Under the pieces are notes generated by a model. It had not been told where the DNA came from. It made no database searches and saw only the letters and a program-made list of their open reading frames with translations. 64,000 nt of DNA, from contig NZ_JADWYI010000001.1 of the NCBI RefSeq assembly GCF_016904885.1, positions 248,001 through 312,000 of the forward strand, given 5' to 3'. Positions 54,976 to 64,000 of the stretch are shown here, piece by piece (position 1 is the first letter of the stretch; each line of letters opens with the position of its first letter). The DNA comes from Archangium primigenium (GTDB taxonomy: Bacteria; Myxococcota; Myxococcia; Myxococcales; Myxococcaceae). The position numbers were made by a program, and so were the translations under genes.

Positions 54976-56368
54976 ATGAAGGACGACGGCGCGCGATCCC
55001 TGTATGGCGAGGAGCTCTCCGCTGGAGCGCTCGTGGGCGGGTACGTGGTGGAAGCGGTGCACTACCGCGGCGCCGTCGCGACGCTCTACCGCGCCCGCGC
55101 GGTGCACGGCCCCACCCTGGCGGCGCTCAAGGTGATGCACCCGAGCTTCGCCACGGCGCGCGGCGCGCTGCGCCGCTTCCAGCAGGAGGCCGAGACGCTC
55201 AAGCGCCTGGAGCACCCGCACATCGTGGACGTGCGCGAGCACGGCACGCTGTCGGACGGGAGGCCCTACATCGCCATGGAGTGGCTGGAGGGGCGCGACC
55301 TGGGCGCGGAGCTCCAGGCACGCGGGCCGCTGTCGGGCCACGAGGCGCTGGAGCTGCTCGAGCAGGTGGGCTCGGCGCTGGGCGCGGCGCACGGCGCGGG
55401 CGTGGTGCACCGGGACGTCAAGGCGCAGAACGTGATGGTGGCCCCGGACGGCCAGGTGAAGCTGGTGGACTTCGGCGTGGCCAAGCTGCTCGCGCCGGAG
55501 GACGCCGGCACGGGCGCCACGAGCACCGGCCTGGTGCTGGGCACGCCCCTGTCCATGGCGCCCGAGCAGATCCGCGGCGAGACGCCGGATGCGCGCACGG
55601 ACCTGTACGGCCTGGGGGTGTTGCTCTACCAGTTGCTCACGGGCCAGCCCCCCTTCCTGGGCACCACCCAGTTGGAGTTGGAGGAGCAGCACCTGCACGT
55701 GCCGGCGCCCCGGGCGAGCGAGCGCGTGGCGGTGCCCCGGACGGTGGACGCGGTGATCGCCCGCTGCATGGAGAAGCGGCGCGAGGAGCGCTACCCCACG
55801 GTGGAGGGCATGCTGGACGACTTGCGGCGCGCGGTGCGGGGCCACGGGCCCGGCGCCATCCAGCAGGTGCGCGCGGTGGGCCTCTTCGTGGAGGCGCGCC
55901 TGGAGGGCCCCGTGGACGACACGGTGCTCGACACGGTGGACGCGCGCCTGGAGCACGTGCGCGCGCGCGCGGACGCCCTGGGCCTCAAGGTGCTGGTGGA
56001 GGGCGGCAGCTTCCTGCTCGGCGTGGCGGTGCTGCCGGACGAGCCCGACGCCGAGCGCGAGACGCGGCAGCGGGTGCTGGACATGGCGCTGGCGCTCTCC
56101 GAGGAGCCCTTGTCGGAGACGGGCACGGCGCGGGTGTCGCTCGCGCCCACGCTGCACGTGGACCTGGCCACGCTGCGCGCCGGAGCCCTGGGCCGCAAGA
56201 GCCTGGGCGGCGGCCGGCTCATGCGCCTGTCCTCGTGGACCGGGGGCCACCCGGGCCATGGCGTGGTGGTGACGGAGGCCGCCTTCTCCGGCCTCGCGGG
56301 CGGCTTCCAGACGCGGCACCTGGCCGGCCGCGCCCAGCTGCATCACGTCTGGCGGGACGGCCCGCTCT

Positions 56369-56376
<8 letters not shown>
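54976..56376 (+). CDS. Ser/Thr protein kinase
   Basis: 466 residues, kinase domain ~20-285. The glycine loop is degenerate ([14 protein letters not shown], no GxGxxG), but the ATP Lys (AALKVMHP), the catalytic [13 protein letters not shown] and [10 protein letters not shown] are present, so it is probably active. The C-terminal ~180 residues form an alpha/beta sensory region ([22 protein letters not shown]). No membrane segment. Its 3' end overlaps by eight bases the convergent FHA-sigma54 gene, a likely regulatory partner because FHA domains bind phosphothreonine. Confidence 0.87.
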
Positions 56377-57766
<1,390 letters not shown>

Positions 57767-57883
57767 GACCCCCACGCTATCACGCGGCCTCCCGGGCGCG
57801 TCGGCTGGCGAGCGGGCGGCGCGTGCGCCATGGACGCGGGCGAGCGAAAGAGCGACGCTGCCCCTCGCGGAGAACACACCGGG

Positions 57884-58219
57884 ATGACCTCACCCACCGA
57901 CGAACGCTTCTACATCGAACTGCTCAAGCTGCTGCTCCAGGTCGCCTGGAGCGACGACGAGCTCGACCCGCGCGAGGCCCACGCCTTGATTGGCGCCGCG
58001 CGCCGCTGGAGCGTGCCCCCGCACGAGCTGCAGCGGCTCGAGCGGTGCCTGGAGCTGGGCGAGCCCCTGCCCGTGCCCAACCTGGGCCTCTTGCGCCAGT
58101 CTCCGGAGGAAGTGCTGTCCACGGTGCGCACGCTCATCGCCACCGACAGCCAGGTGCACTTCGCCGAGGAGGAGATGCTCGGCCAGGTGCGCGAGATGCT
58201 GGGCCTGCCGCCCGCCTGA
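57884..58219 (+). CDS. TerB-like tellurite-resistance-domain protein
   Basis: 111 residues, an all-alpha TerB-type fold: [27 protein letters not shown] and [20 protein letters not shown]. The acidic turns likely bind metal. Function of stand-alone TerB proteins is unclear. The start at MTSPTDERF follows a weak GGAG. Divergent from the FHA activator. Confidence 0.8.
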   Translation: MTSPTDERFYIELLKLLLQVAWSDDELDPREAHALIGAARRWSVPPHELQRLERCLELGEPLPVPNLGLLRQSPEEVLSTVRTLIATDSQVHFAEEEMLGQVREMLGLPPA

Positions 58220-58240
58220 GCCCGGCCCGCCCGGACCCGC

Positions 58241-59410
58241 TCAGGCGTCGAGCACCGCCGCCCAGAACGCCGCGAGCCGGAGCACCTCCCAGGGGTCCGC
58301 CACGGCCCCCAGCTCCGCGTGGCCGATGAGCGGCGAGCGCAACAGCCACACCCGGGTCCGGGGCTCGAGCGCGCGCGCCAGGCGCTCGGCCTCGAGGGCG
58401 GGCACCACGGTGTCCTCCGCGCCATGCAGCAGGAACACCCGGTGCGTGGGCGGCGCGGCGCCCTCGGGCGAGAGCGCCCGCGCCCCGGCGAAGTCCTTCA
58501 CGTGGGGCGCGAGCACCGGCCCGAGCGCGGCCACGTCCCGCGCGTTCACATGGCCCAGGAGCGTGCCCGCGGGCTCCGGCAGGCGCTCGCGCTGACGCCG
58601 CGCCTCGGCGAAGGTCTCCTCCGCGCGCCGCGGGTCATGCATCGCCAGGTGCGAGGCGCGCAGGAACGTGCGGATGCCCTCGCGCAGGGGCTCCACCTGC
58701 GCGGGCGGCACGAGCTGATCGGCCAGGTTGAGCAGCAGGATGACGACGCCGTAGTCATGGGGTCGGCGCGCCTGGCCATCCGCCTGGACGCCCGTGCACA
58801 GGAAGGCGAGCACCCGCGCGAGGTCCCCATGACCGCCCAGCGACACGGTGAAGGCGAGCGCGCCCGCGAGCGCGGGCCGCCCCGCGGCCACGAGCGACAG
58901 GCCTCCGGAGAAGCTGATGCCCATGAGCCCCACCCGCCCGTCCGGCGCGAGCGCGGGCTGGCCGGCGGCCCAGCGCACCGCGTCCTCGATCATGTCCGGC
59001 GCGCGGGGCGTGAGTTGGTAGCGCAAGAGGTCCGGCAGCTCGAGCGTGAGCACCGTGAGCCCCTGGGCGGCCAGGTCTCCGGCGAGCCGGTTCAGGCGGG
59101 GCTCGTCGACGCCCTCGGCGTGAACCCCGGGCACCAGGAGGACGGTGCGGCCCCCCGGTCGCGCGGGCCGGTGGAGCCGGGCGCGCAGGGGGCCATGCCG
59201 CGAGGGGACGTCCAAATCCGAGAGGGTGACGGGCCCGCGGTCCCACCGCGCCAGGCGCCCGGCGAGCCCGTCCTGGAAGCCCGCCGCGCGCGCCACGAAC
59301 GACAACCCCGGCCGGATCCAGGCGCCGGCCAGGCCCACCGCGAGCAGCAGCGCGCCCACGCCTCCGAGCCACCACCGCCGCGCGCGTGAACGAGGACGCA
59401 TGGGGGCCAT
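58241..59410 (-). CDS. Membrane-anchored alpha/beta hydrolase
   Basis: 389 residues. N-terminal signal anchor (RWWLGGVGALLLAVGLAGAWI). Hydrolase core: nucleophile GISFSGG (~165), Asp in LHGAEDTVVP and His in SPLIGHAELG. It resembles acyl-hydrolases of unknown substrate. The start could also be MRPRSRA (59401). Convergent with the TerB gene. Confidence 0.82.
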   Translation of the reverse strand: MAPMRPRSRARRWWLGGVGALLLAVGLAGAWIRPGLSFVARAAGFQDGLAGRLARWDRGPVTLSDLDVPSRHGPLRARLHRPARPGGRTVLLVPGVHAEGVDEPRLNRLAGDLAAQGLTVLTLELPDLLRYQLTPRAPDMIEDAVRWAAGQPALAPDGRVGLMGISFSGGLSLVAAGRPALAGALAFTVSLGGHGDLARVLAFLCTGVQADGQARRPHDYGVVILLLNLADQLVPPAQVEPLREGIRTFLRASHLAMHDPRRAEETFAEARRQRERLPEPAGTLLGHVNARDVAALGPVLAPHVKDFAGARALSPEGAAPPTHRVFLLHGAEDTVVPALEAERLARALEPRTRVWLLRSPLIGHAELGAVADPWEVLRLAAFWAAVLDA

Positions 59411-59445
59411 TCAATCAGGCCGAAAGGCCCCCCCACCAGTGCCGC

Positions 59446-60195
59446 TCAGTTGGAGAGGATGCGCTGCAGCTCCTGCTTGTCCTTGGAGAAGGAGAAGGAG
59501 CTGTTGAGCTGGTAGCCGTTCTGCCGGTCCAGCACGCGCGGCCAGAGCAGCCGCACCGCGTTGAGCCGATCCGCGGAGAAGGAGAACAGGGGGAGGATCT
59601 GCTGCACCTGCGACACGAGGAAGGAGTGGCCGCCCATCGCCTGCTCCAGCACGCGCATCTTGTTGTCGGACATGGACTCGCGCGACACGGCGTCCGTGAT
59701 GCGGCGCAGCGCGCCGTCCGCGATGGGCGTGTACATCGGGGGCGGGGGCGGGGCCGGCGTGGGCCGCGGCGGCGGCTGGGGCGGGTAGTACGAGCGCGCG
59801 TCGGGCGCGGACTGGACCACCCGCCGCAGGGCGCTCAGCTCCTGGTAGGCCGCGTTGAGCCGGTCCCGGCCTTCCCACCGGCGGCCGCGCTCCAGGGCCT
59901 CGGCCAGCAACGCCTCCATGCGGGCCATGCGCTGCTCCATCTCCTCGCGCTCGACCACCACGGGCGTGGCGCGCGAGCCGTTGCCATTGCCGTTGCCCCA
60001 CCGGTCGTCATCGCGATCCGAGCCGCCCCCGCGATCCGAGCCGCCCCCGCGGTCCGAGCCGCCCCCGCGGAAGGACGCGGCGCCCGGAGGCGACGCTCCA
60101 GTGGGCTCACCCGAGGGCGGCGCCATGGACGGCGTGGTTTGAGCGGAGGCGGACAGGGCGGCGAGCAACACCAGGGCGGCGAGCAGCGATTTCAT
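59446..60195 (-). CDS. Exported DUF4476 protein with GGGSDR repeats
   Basis: 249 residues. Signal peptide MKSLLAALVLLAALSASAQT, a disordered linker with three GGGSDR repeats, a helical segment (REEMEQRMARMEALLAEALERG), a Pro-rich hinge and the C-terminal DUF4476 domain (ITDAVSRESMSDNKMRVLEQAMGGHSFLVSQVQQILPLFSFSADRLNAVRLLWPRVLDRQN). Myxobacterial family of unknown function. The start is at the Met directly before the signal peptide. Confidence 0.82.
   Translation of the reverse strand: MKSLLAALVLLAALSASAQTTPSMAPPSGEPTGASPPGAASFRGGGSDRGGGSDRGGGSDRDDDRWGNGNGNGSRATPVVVEREEMEQRMARMEALLAEALERGRRWEGRDRLNAAYQELSALRRVVQSAPDARSYYPPQPPPRPTPAPPPPPMYTPIADGALRRITDAVSRESMSDNKMRVLEQAMGGHSFLVSQVQQILPLFSFSADRLNAVRLLWPRVLDRQNGYQLNSSFSFSKDKQELQRILSN
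60015..60068. repeat. Three tandem 18-bp repeats in the DUF4476 gene
   Basis: Three units of gatccgagccgcccccgc (last with one change), encoding (GGGSDR)3 on the minus strand. In-frame and likely length-variable. Confidence 0.88.
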
Positions 60196-60554
60196 GGGCT
60201 CTTCTCTCGGGAAGGATGCGCCGGGCGCATCCACTCCTCCTGACGCGCCCACGGCGTGCGCATTCAAACATTCCCTTCCCACGGCAACCGCGCCCTCGGC
60301 TGGAGGCCGACCAGGCAGGCGAGCGAGCGCATCGAAAACGGGGTCTTTTCGGACTCCAGATGACGCTGGGAACAGAGGCGCGGCGAGCCCTGTTTTCCGG
60401 ATGATCGTGCCCGTGCACCGGATGTCCTGAAAAAGGGGTCGGGAGATTTCCTGCCTCGACTTCAAGACGAGCGGGGTATAGGTCCGATCTGCGCTCGACA
60501 ATGAGCGGACAGTTTGGCGATGGACGCCCTGCTGTACAGGAAAGCATCAAGTCA
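60196..60554. other. Divergent promoter region and cold-shock 5' UTR
   Basis: 359 non-coding bases between the DUF4476 start and the cold-shock gene. A tentative promoter for the latter is TCGACT, 17 bases, GTATAG around 60450-60480, leaving an untranslated leader of about 70 bases, as in cspA-type mRNAs. No other signal seen. Confidence 0.45.
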
Positions 60555-60755
60555 ATGGCATCTGGTACCGTGAAGTGGTTCAACGACGCGAAGGGCTTCG
60601 GGTTCATCGCGCAGGACGGTGGCGAGGACGTGTTCTGCCACCATACCGCCATCAACATGGACGGCTTCCGCACCCTCCAGGAGGGTCAGCGGGTCACGTT
60701 CGACGTGACGAAGGGCCCCAAGGGCCTGCAGGCCCAGAACGTGCGCGCGGAGTAG
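60555..60755 (+). CDS. csp: Cold-shock protein, CspA family
   Basis: 66 residues, the full OB fold. RNP1 KGFGFIAQ and RNP2-like DVFCHHTAI with the leading [10 protein letters not shown]. Binds single-stranded RNA/DNA and melts structures. The start is at [10 protein letters not shown] terminator follows 40 bases after the stop. The leader upstream may carry a thermosensor, but no structure was verified. Confidence 0.95.
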   Translation: MASGTVKWFNDAKGFGFIAQDGGEDVFCHHTAINMDGFRTLQEGQRVTFDVTKGPKGLQAQNVRAE

Positions 60756-60793
60756 CTGAACCCGCGACGCACATGCCTTACTTTTAGTGTAAG

Positions 60794-60828
60794 GGGCCCG
60801 GTCTCCTGTGAGGCCGGGCCTCTTTTTT
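60794..60828 (+). terminator. Rho-independent terminator after csp
   Basis: GGGGCCCGG and CCGGGCCTC arms (one G-U) around a 10-12 base loop, followed by six T. Confidence 0.9.
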
Positions 60829-60848
60829 CCTCTATCCGCGGAGCAACC

Positions 60849-61034
60849 ATGCAGGGAAGGTCGACGAAGCGACAGAAGGAAATGGCTCGCCAGCAGAAGC
60901 AGCGGGACAAGGAGCAGAAGAAGGAGGAGCGCCAGCGTGACCGGGAGGCCCGCCCCACGCGTCAGCCCGGGGACGTGGACCCGGACATCGCCCACATCGT
61001 GCCCGGACCGCAGCCGCTGCCCGAGGGGTTCTGA
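60849..61034 (+). CDS. Small highly charged protein
   Basis: 61 residues. GGAG five bases before the ATG. The first 40 residues are Lys/Arg/Gln/Glu-rich helix (RSTKRQKEMARQQKQRDKEQKK), followed by a conserved-looking DVDPDIAHIVPGPQPLPEGF tail. No known domain. Just downstream of the csp terminator, so transcribed separately. Confidence 0.7.
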   Translation: MQGRSTKRQKEMARQQKQRDKEQKKEERQRDREARPTRQPGDVDPDIAHIVPGPQPLPEGF

Positions 61035-61283
61035 GCCCCCTTCGTATGCGCGGTGAACATTCCGTCCGGGCTCATCCGGGACAGCACCCCAGCACGGGCC
61101 CGCTGTCCTGGATGAGGCACCCGACGGGATGAAGTGAAGCACGGCCGAACTGTCGCCCTCCGTCCTGGCGAGGCAAGCTGCACGCCGCCAGACGCGCGAG
61201 GCGCTGGAACAGCGGTCGATGCACCCTCCCCCACTCCGTGCGCGATCGTGCACCCCCTTGACGGCCACGGCTTCCGGCGTTAA
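61035..61283. other. Non-coding gap, nothing recognised
   Basis: About 250 bases between the small charged gene and the ArsR operator. Both strands were read; no gene, hairpin-plus-T or repeat is convincing. Confidence 0.5.
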
Positions 61284-61315
61284 TTAACCCGCAGGTTAAT
61301 CAACCCGCCGGTTAA
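61284..61315. promoter_or_regulatory. Tandem palindromic operator upstream of the ArsR gene
   Basis: Two abutting 16-bp palindromes: TTAACC-CGCA-GGTTAA (61284-61299, perfect) and TCAACC-CGCC-GGTTAA (61300-61315, one mismatch), ending eight bases before the ATG. AT-rich arms in GC-rich DNA and the position over the start suggest binding by the ArsR-type repressor encoded next. Confidence 0.75.
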
Positions 61316-61322
61316 GTACGCC

Positions 61323-61664
61323 ATGAGCCCAGACCGTCTGAGCACCACCTTCGCCGCGCTGGCGGACCCCACGCGCCGGGCCATCCTCGCGCGGCTGGCC
61401 ACGGGCGAGGCCACGGTGAACGAGCTCGCCGCGCCCTTCGACATGAGCCTGCCGGCCGTCTCCAAGCACCTCAAGGTGCTGGAGCACGCGGGGCTCATCT
61501 CGCGCGGCCGCTCCGCCCAGTGGCGCCCCTGCCGCCTGGAGGGCGAGTCCCTCAAGGAGGTGGCGCACTGGCTCGAGCACTACCGCCGCTTCTTCGACGA
61601 GAGCCTCGATCGGCTCGGCGACTACCTGCAGGAACTCGAGCAGCCCTCGAAAGGAACCAAGTGA
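61323..61664 (+). CDS. ArsR-family transcriptional regulator
   Basis: 113 residues of winged helix (FAALADPTRRAILARLATGEATVNELAAPFDMSLPAVSKHLKVLEHAGLISRGRSAQWR). No metal-binding ELCVCDL cysteines, so it belongs to the AHSA1-linked non-metal branch. It probably autoregulates through the palindromes upstream. Its stop overlaps the next ATG (TGATG). Confidence 0.92.
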   Translation: MSPDRLSTTFAALADPTRRAILARLATGEATVNELAAPFDMSLPAVSKHLKVLEHAGLISRGRSAQWRPCRLEGESLKEVAHWLEHYRRFFDESLDRLGDYLQELEQPSKGTK

Positions 61665-62134
61665 TGATCGACATGAAGCGCGACGTGGTGAGCACCACCG
61701 ACCGGGAAATCCTCCTCACGCGCGTGTACGACGCCCCGCGCGAGCGCGTGTTCGAGCTGTGGACGAAGCCCGAGCATGTCGATCGCTGGTGGGGGCCCCG
61801 GGGCTACTCCACCCAGACCGAGTCCATGGACGCGCGCCCCGGCGGCACCTGGAAGTACCTCATGACGCACGCCCAGCACGGCACCTTCGACAACCTCATC
61901 ACCTACCGCGAGGTCGTCCGCCCCGAGCGCCTCGTCTACGACCACGGCACCTTCACCGAGCACAAGCAGTTCCACGTCACCGTGACGTTCGAGGCCCAGG
62001 GCGACAAGACGCGCCTCACCATGCACCTCGTGTTTCCCAACCCCCAGGTGCTCGTCGAGGCGCGCAAGTACGGCGCCGATCAGGGCGGTCAGGAGACGCT
62101 CGCGCGCCTCGCCGAGCTGCTCGCCACCCTGTAG
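61664..62134 (+). CDS. SRPBCC/AHSA1-family protein
   Basis: 156 residues of START-like fold (EILLTRVYDAPRERVFELWTKPEHVDRWWGPRGY, TFTEHKQFHVTVTFE). Usual partner of ArsR regulators of this branch; probably binds a hydrophobic ligand. AAGGA precedes the ATG, which overlaps the ArsR stop. Confidence 0.92.
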   Translation: MIDMKRDVVSTTDREILLTRVYDAPRERVFELWTKPEHVDRWWGPRGYSTQTESMDARPGGTWKYLMTHAQHGTFDNLITYREVVRPERLVYDHGTFTEHKQFHVTVTFEAQGDKTRLTMHLVFPNPQVLVEARKYGADQGGQETLARLAELLATL

Positions 62135-62138
62135 CGGC

Positions 62139-62672
62139 TCACCCCCGCGAGGCCTCGCGCCGCTGGAACTCCGCGCGCAGGGCCTCCAGGTACACCCGCG
62201 CCTCGGGCGAGCCCTCCGCGGGCGCGAACGGCGCGAAGGTGGTCTCGTTGGCCGGCGCGTACGGGCCCTGCTTGGCCTCGAAGAGCACCGTGTCCGGCTC
62301 GAGCGCCACCAGGCCATGGTAGGGCCCCGGCCCCAGGTCCACGCCGAAGCGCTCGCCGCCCGCCTCCAGCCGCAGGCAGTCGCGCACGCGCCCGTCGTCC
62401 TCGAAGGTGAAGAAGGCCACGGCCCCGCGCAGCACCACCCACGACTCGGCGAGCGGCGGCCGCACGTGCCGGTGGGGCCGCACGTAGCTGCCCGGCTGGA
62501 TGACGTTGAACATGCGCTGCAGCGGCTCCGCCTCGCTCTTGTGCAGGGGCTGGATGACACGCTGGCGGTCACTGGCCCTCGCCGCCTCCGCCGCCGCGTC
62601 CACCTGGGCGCGGGAGAGCACGACGAGGGTTCCTTCGGGAGCATCCAGGGCACGGCGGTGGGGGGCGGTCAT
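62139..62672 (-). CDS. WbuC-type cupin protein
   Basis: 177 residues. Cupin motif with His ligands (PGSYVRPHRHVRPPLAESWVVLRGAVAFFTFED), second motif GPGPYHGLVALEPDTVLFEAKQGPY. The WbuC group is linked to polysaccharide biosynthesis, but no such genes are nearby. Its stop is five bases from the convergent AHSA1 gene. Confidence 0.82.
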   Translation of the reverse strand: MTAPHRRALDAPEGTLVVLSRAQVDAAAEAARASDRQRVIQPLHKSEAEPLQRMFNVIQPGSYVRPHRHVRPPLAESWVVLRGAVAFFTFEDDGRVRDCLRLEAGGERFGVDLGPGPYHGLVALEPDTVLFEAKQGPYAPANETTFAPFAPAEGSPEARVYLEALRAEFQRREASRG

Positions 62673-62684
62673 GGCCCCCCGAGT

Positions 62685-63848
62685 CTACTTGCGCGCGCGC
62701 GCCTCCAACATCGCCACCGCGGGCAGGGTCTTGCCCTCCACGAACTCCAGGAAGGCGCCGCCGCCCGTGGAGATGTAGGAGATCTTGTCCTCGATGCCGA
62801 ACATGTCGATGGCGGCCAGCGTGTCTCCACCGCCCGCGATGGAGAACGCGTCGCTGTCCGCGATGGCCCGGGCGACGACTTCCGTGCCCTTGCGGAAGTT
62901 GGGGAACTCGAACACGCCCACCGGGCCGTTCCAGAGGATCGTCTTGGCGTCCTTGAGCAGCTGGGCCACGCGCTGGGCGGACGCATCCCCCATGTCCATC
63001 ATCTCCTCGTTGTCCTGGATCTGGGACACGGGCTTCACCGTGGCGGCGGCCGTCTCGGAGAACTCCGTGCCCACGCGCGCGTCGGTGGGGACGGGAATCT
63101 TGTACTCATCCCGGAGCTTGCGGGCCGTCTCGACGAAGTCCTTCTCGTGCAGGCTCTTGCCCACCTTGTTGTCGATGGCGACGAAGGTGTTGGCGATGCC
63201 GCCGCCGACGATGACCGTGTCGGCGATCTTCACCAGCGAGTTGAGCACGTCCATCTTGGTGGACACCTTGGAGCCGCCCACCACGGCGACCATGGGGCGC
63301 GCGGGGTTCTTGAGCGCCTTGCCCAGCGCGTCCAGCTCCGCCACGAGCAGCGGGCCCGCGCAGGCCACGGGGGCGAACTTGCCCACGCCGTGCGTGGAGG
63401 CCTCGGCGCGGTGCGCGGTGCCGAACGCGTCCATCACGAAGACGTCACAGAGCGCGGCGTACTTCTGGGCGAGCGACTCGCTGTCCTTCTTCTCGCCCTT
63501 GTTGAAGCGCACGTTCTCCAGGACGACGAGCTCGCCGGGCGCCACCTCCACGCCCCCGAGGTAGTCCTTCACCAGGCGCACCCGGCTGCCGGGCAGCTTC
63601 TCCTGGAGGTAGTCCACCACGGGCTTGAGCGAGAACTCCTCGTTGTACTCGCCCTCGGTGGGGCGGCCCAGGTGCGAGGTGACCATGACCTTGGCGCCCT
63701 GCTTGAGCGCCGCCTCGAGGGTGGGCAGCGTGGCGCGGATGCGCGCGTCCGACGTCACGCGCCCGTCCTTCACCGGCACATTCAAGTCCGCGCGGATGAA
63801 CACGCGCTTGCCCGACAGATCCAGGTCCGCCATCTTGATGACGCTCAT
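62685..63848 (-). CDS. pgk: Phosphoglycerate kinase
   Basis: 387 residues, full length. Substrate-binding RADLNVPV and SHLGRP, the LVVLENVRF...GEKKDS segment, [12 protein letters not shown], the hinge [12 protein letters not shown] and the nucleotide-binding WNGPVGVFE and GGGDTLAAI. It interconverts 1,3-bisphosphoglycerate and 3-phosphoglycerate with ADP/ATP. The start was set at MSVIKMADL with GGAGG eight bases upstream. The cupin gene follows on the same strand after 12 bases and may be co-transcribed. Confidence 0.96.
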   Translation of the reverse strand: MSVIKMADLDLSGKRVFIRADLNVPVKDGRVTSDARIRATLPTLEAALKQGAKVMVTSHLGRPTEGEYNEEFSLKPVVDYLQEKLPGSRVRLVKDYLGGVEVAPGELVVLENVRFNKGEKKDSESLAQKYAALCDVFVMDAFGTAHRAEASTHGVGKFAPVACAGPLLVAELDALGKALKNPARPMVAVVGGSKVSTKMDVLNSLVKIADTVIVGGGIANTFVAIDNKVGKSLHEKDFVETARKLRDEYKIPVPTDARVGTEFSETAAATVKPVSQIQDNEEMMDMGDASAQRVAQLLKDAKTILWNGPVGVFEFPNFRKGTEVVARAIADSDAFSIAGGGDTLAAIDMFGIEDKISYISTGGGAFLEFVEGKTLPAVAMLEARARK

Positions 63849-63886
63849 TGGCACAGCCTCCCGTGGGTGCTTCGACGGGGCCGTGC

Positions 63887-64000
63887 CTAGCACATCTCCG
63901 GGCCCTGTCTGGACGCGCTCTCGCGCCGCGTGGAAGAGGACAGCCCGCTGATGTTCGCCTGGAGCACCAGGCTCGGCACGCTGGGCAGGCCCGAGAACGG
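63887..64000 (-). CDS. Possible 3' end of a gene entering from the right edge
   Basis: An open minus-strand frame of 37 codons ends at 63887 (translation ...[19 protein letters not shown]...). It runs off the window; too short to identify or to be sure it is coding. Confidence 0.3.
   Translation of the reverse strand, partial: PFSGLPSVPSLVLQANISGLSSSTRRESASRQGPEMC

Overview
The window is about 70% GC, gene-dense and rich in lipoproteins, Ser/Thr protein kinases, sigma54 activators, Kelch and LVIVD repeat proteins and a chemosensory cluster. That mix points to a myxobacterium, most likely suborder Cystobacterineae (Cystobacter/Archangium-like). The taxonomic call is an inference from gene content and composition. 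No rRNA, tRNA or CRISPR array was recognised.

Region by region: 1-3.6 kb holds a truncated zinc alcohol/formaldehyde dehydrogenase, a leucine-carboxyl-methyltransferase-type enzyme and an LVIVD-repeat lipoprotein. 3.7-9.9 kb is a 6-kb, clearly lower-GC island. It is flanked by direct 258-bp copies of the 3' end of a UdgX-type uracil-DNA glycosylase gene. It carries a small unknown gene, an AAA ATPase plus subtilase pair of the IetA/IetS anti-phage type, and an IS630-family element that has split the subtilase between its Asp/His/Asn and Ser active-site residues. 9.9-12.6 kb is the intact UdgX fusion gene with its radical-SAM partner. 12.8-14.7 kb is an aldehyde dehydrogenase/DUF779 pair. 14.8-17.5 kb holds an L,D-transpeptidase-like protein, a DedA protein and a WD40-like protein.

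17.5-23.4 kb is a run of four exported proteins on the minus strand, the largest with a pre-toxin-TG-like segment and an unassigned C-terminus. 23.8-26.7 kb holds two lipoproteins and a virginiamycin B lyase homologue. 26.7-32.7 kb is a compact Che operon (cheY, two cheW, soluble globin-coupled receptor, hybrid cheA, cheB). 33-44 kb is mixed: an outer-membrane protein, MauG-type di-haem peroxidase, NDH-2, M24 peptidase, esterase, nitrilase-like protein, Kelch protein and a histidine kinase with a cytoplasmic PhnD-like input domain.

44-49.5 kb is an iron-uptake block: PKHD hydroxylase, a perfect 7-1-7 Fur box, tonB, a PepSY membrane protein and a siderophore receptor. 49.6-58.2 kb is a signalling block with two Ser/Thr kinases, a lipoprotein, an FHA-sigma54 activator and a TerB-like protein. 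58.2-64 kb holds a hydrolase, a DUF4476 protein, a cold-shock protein, an ArsR/AHSA1 pair behind two tandem palindromes, a WbuC-type cupin and phosphoglycerate kinase.

The most notable system is the island. Its architecture looks like site-specific insertion into udgX with an element-supplied replacement 3' end, but no integrase remains. Its defence pair is probably inactivated by the IS. The second candidate of interest is the exported, pre-toxin-bearing cluster at 17.5-23.4 kb.
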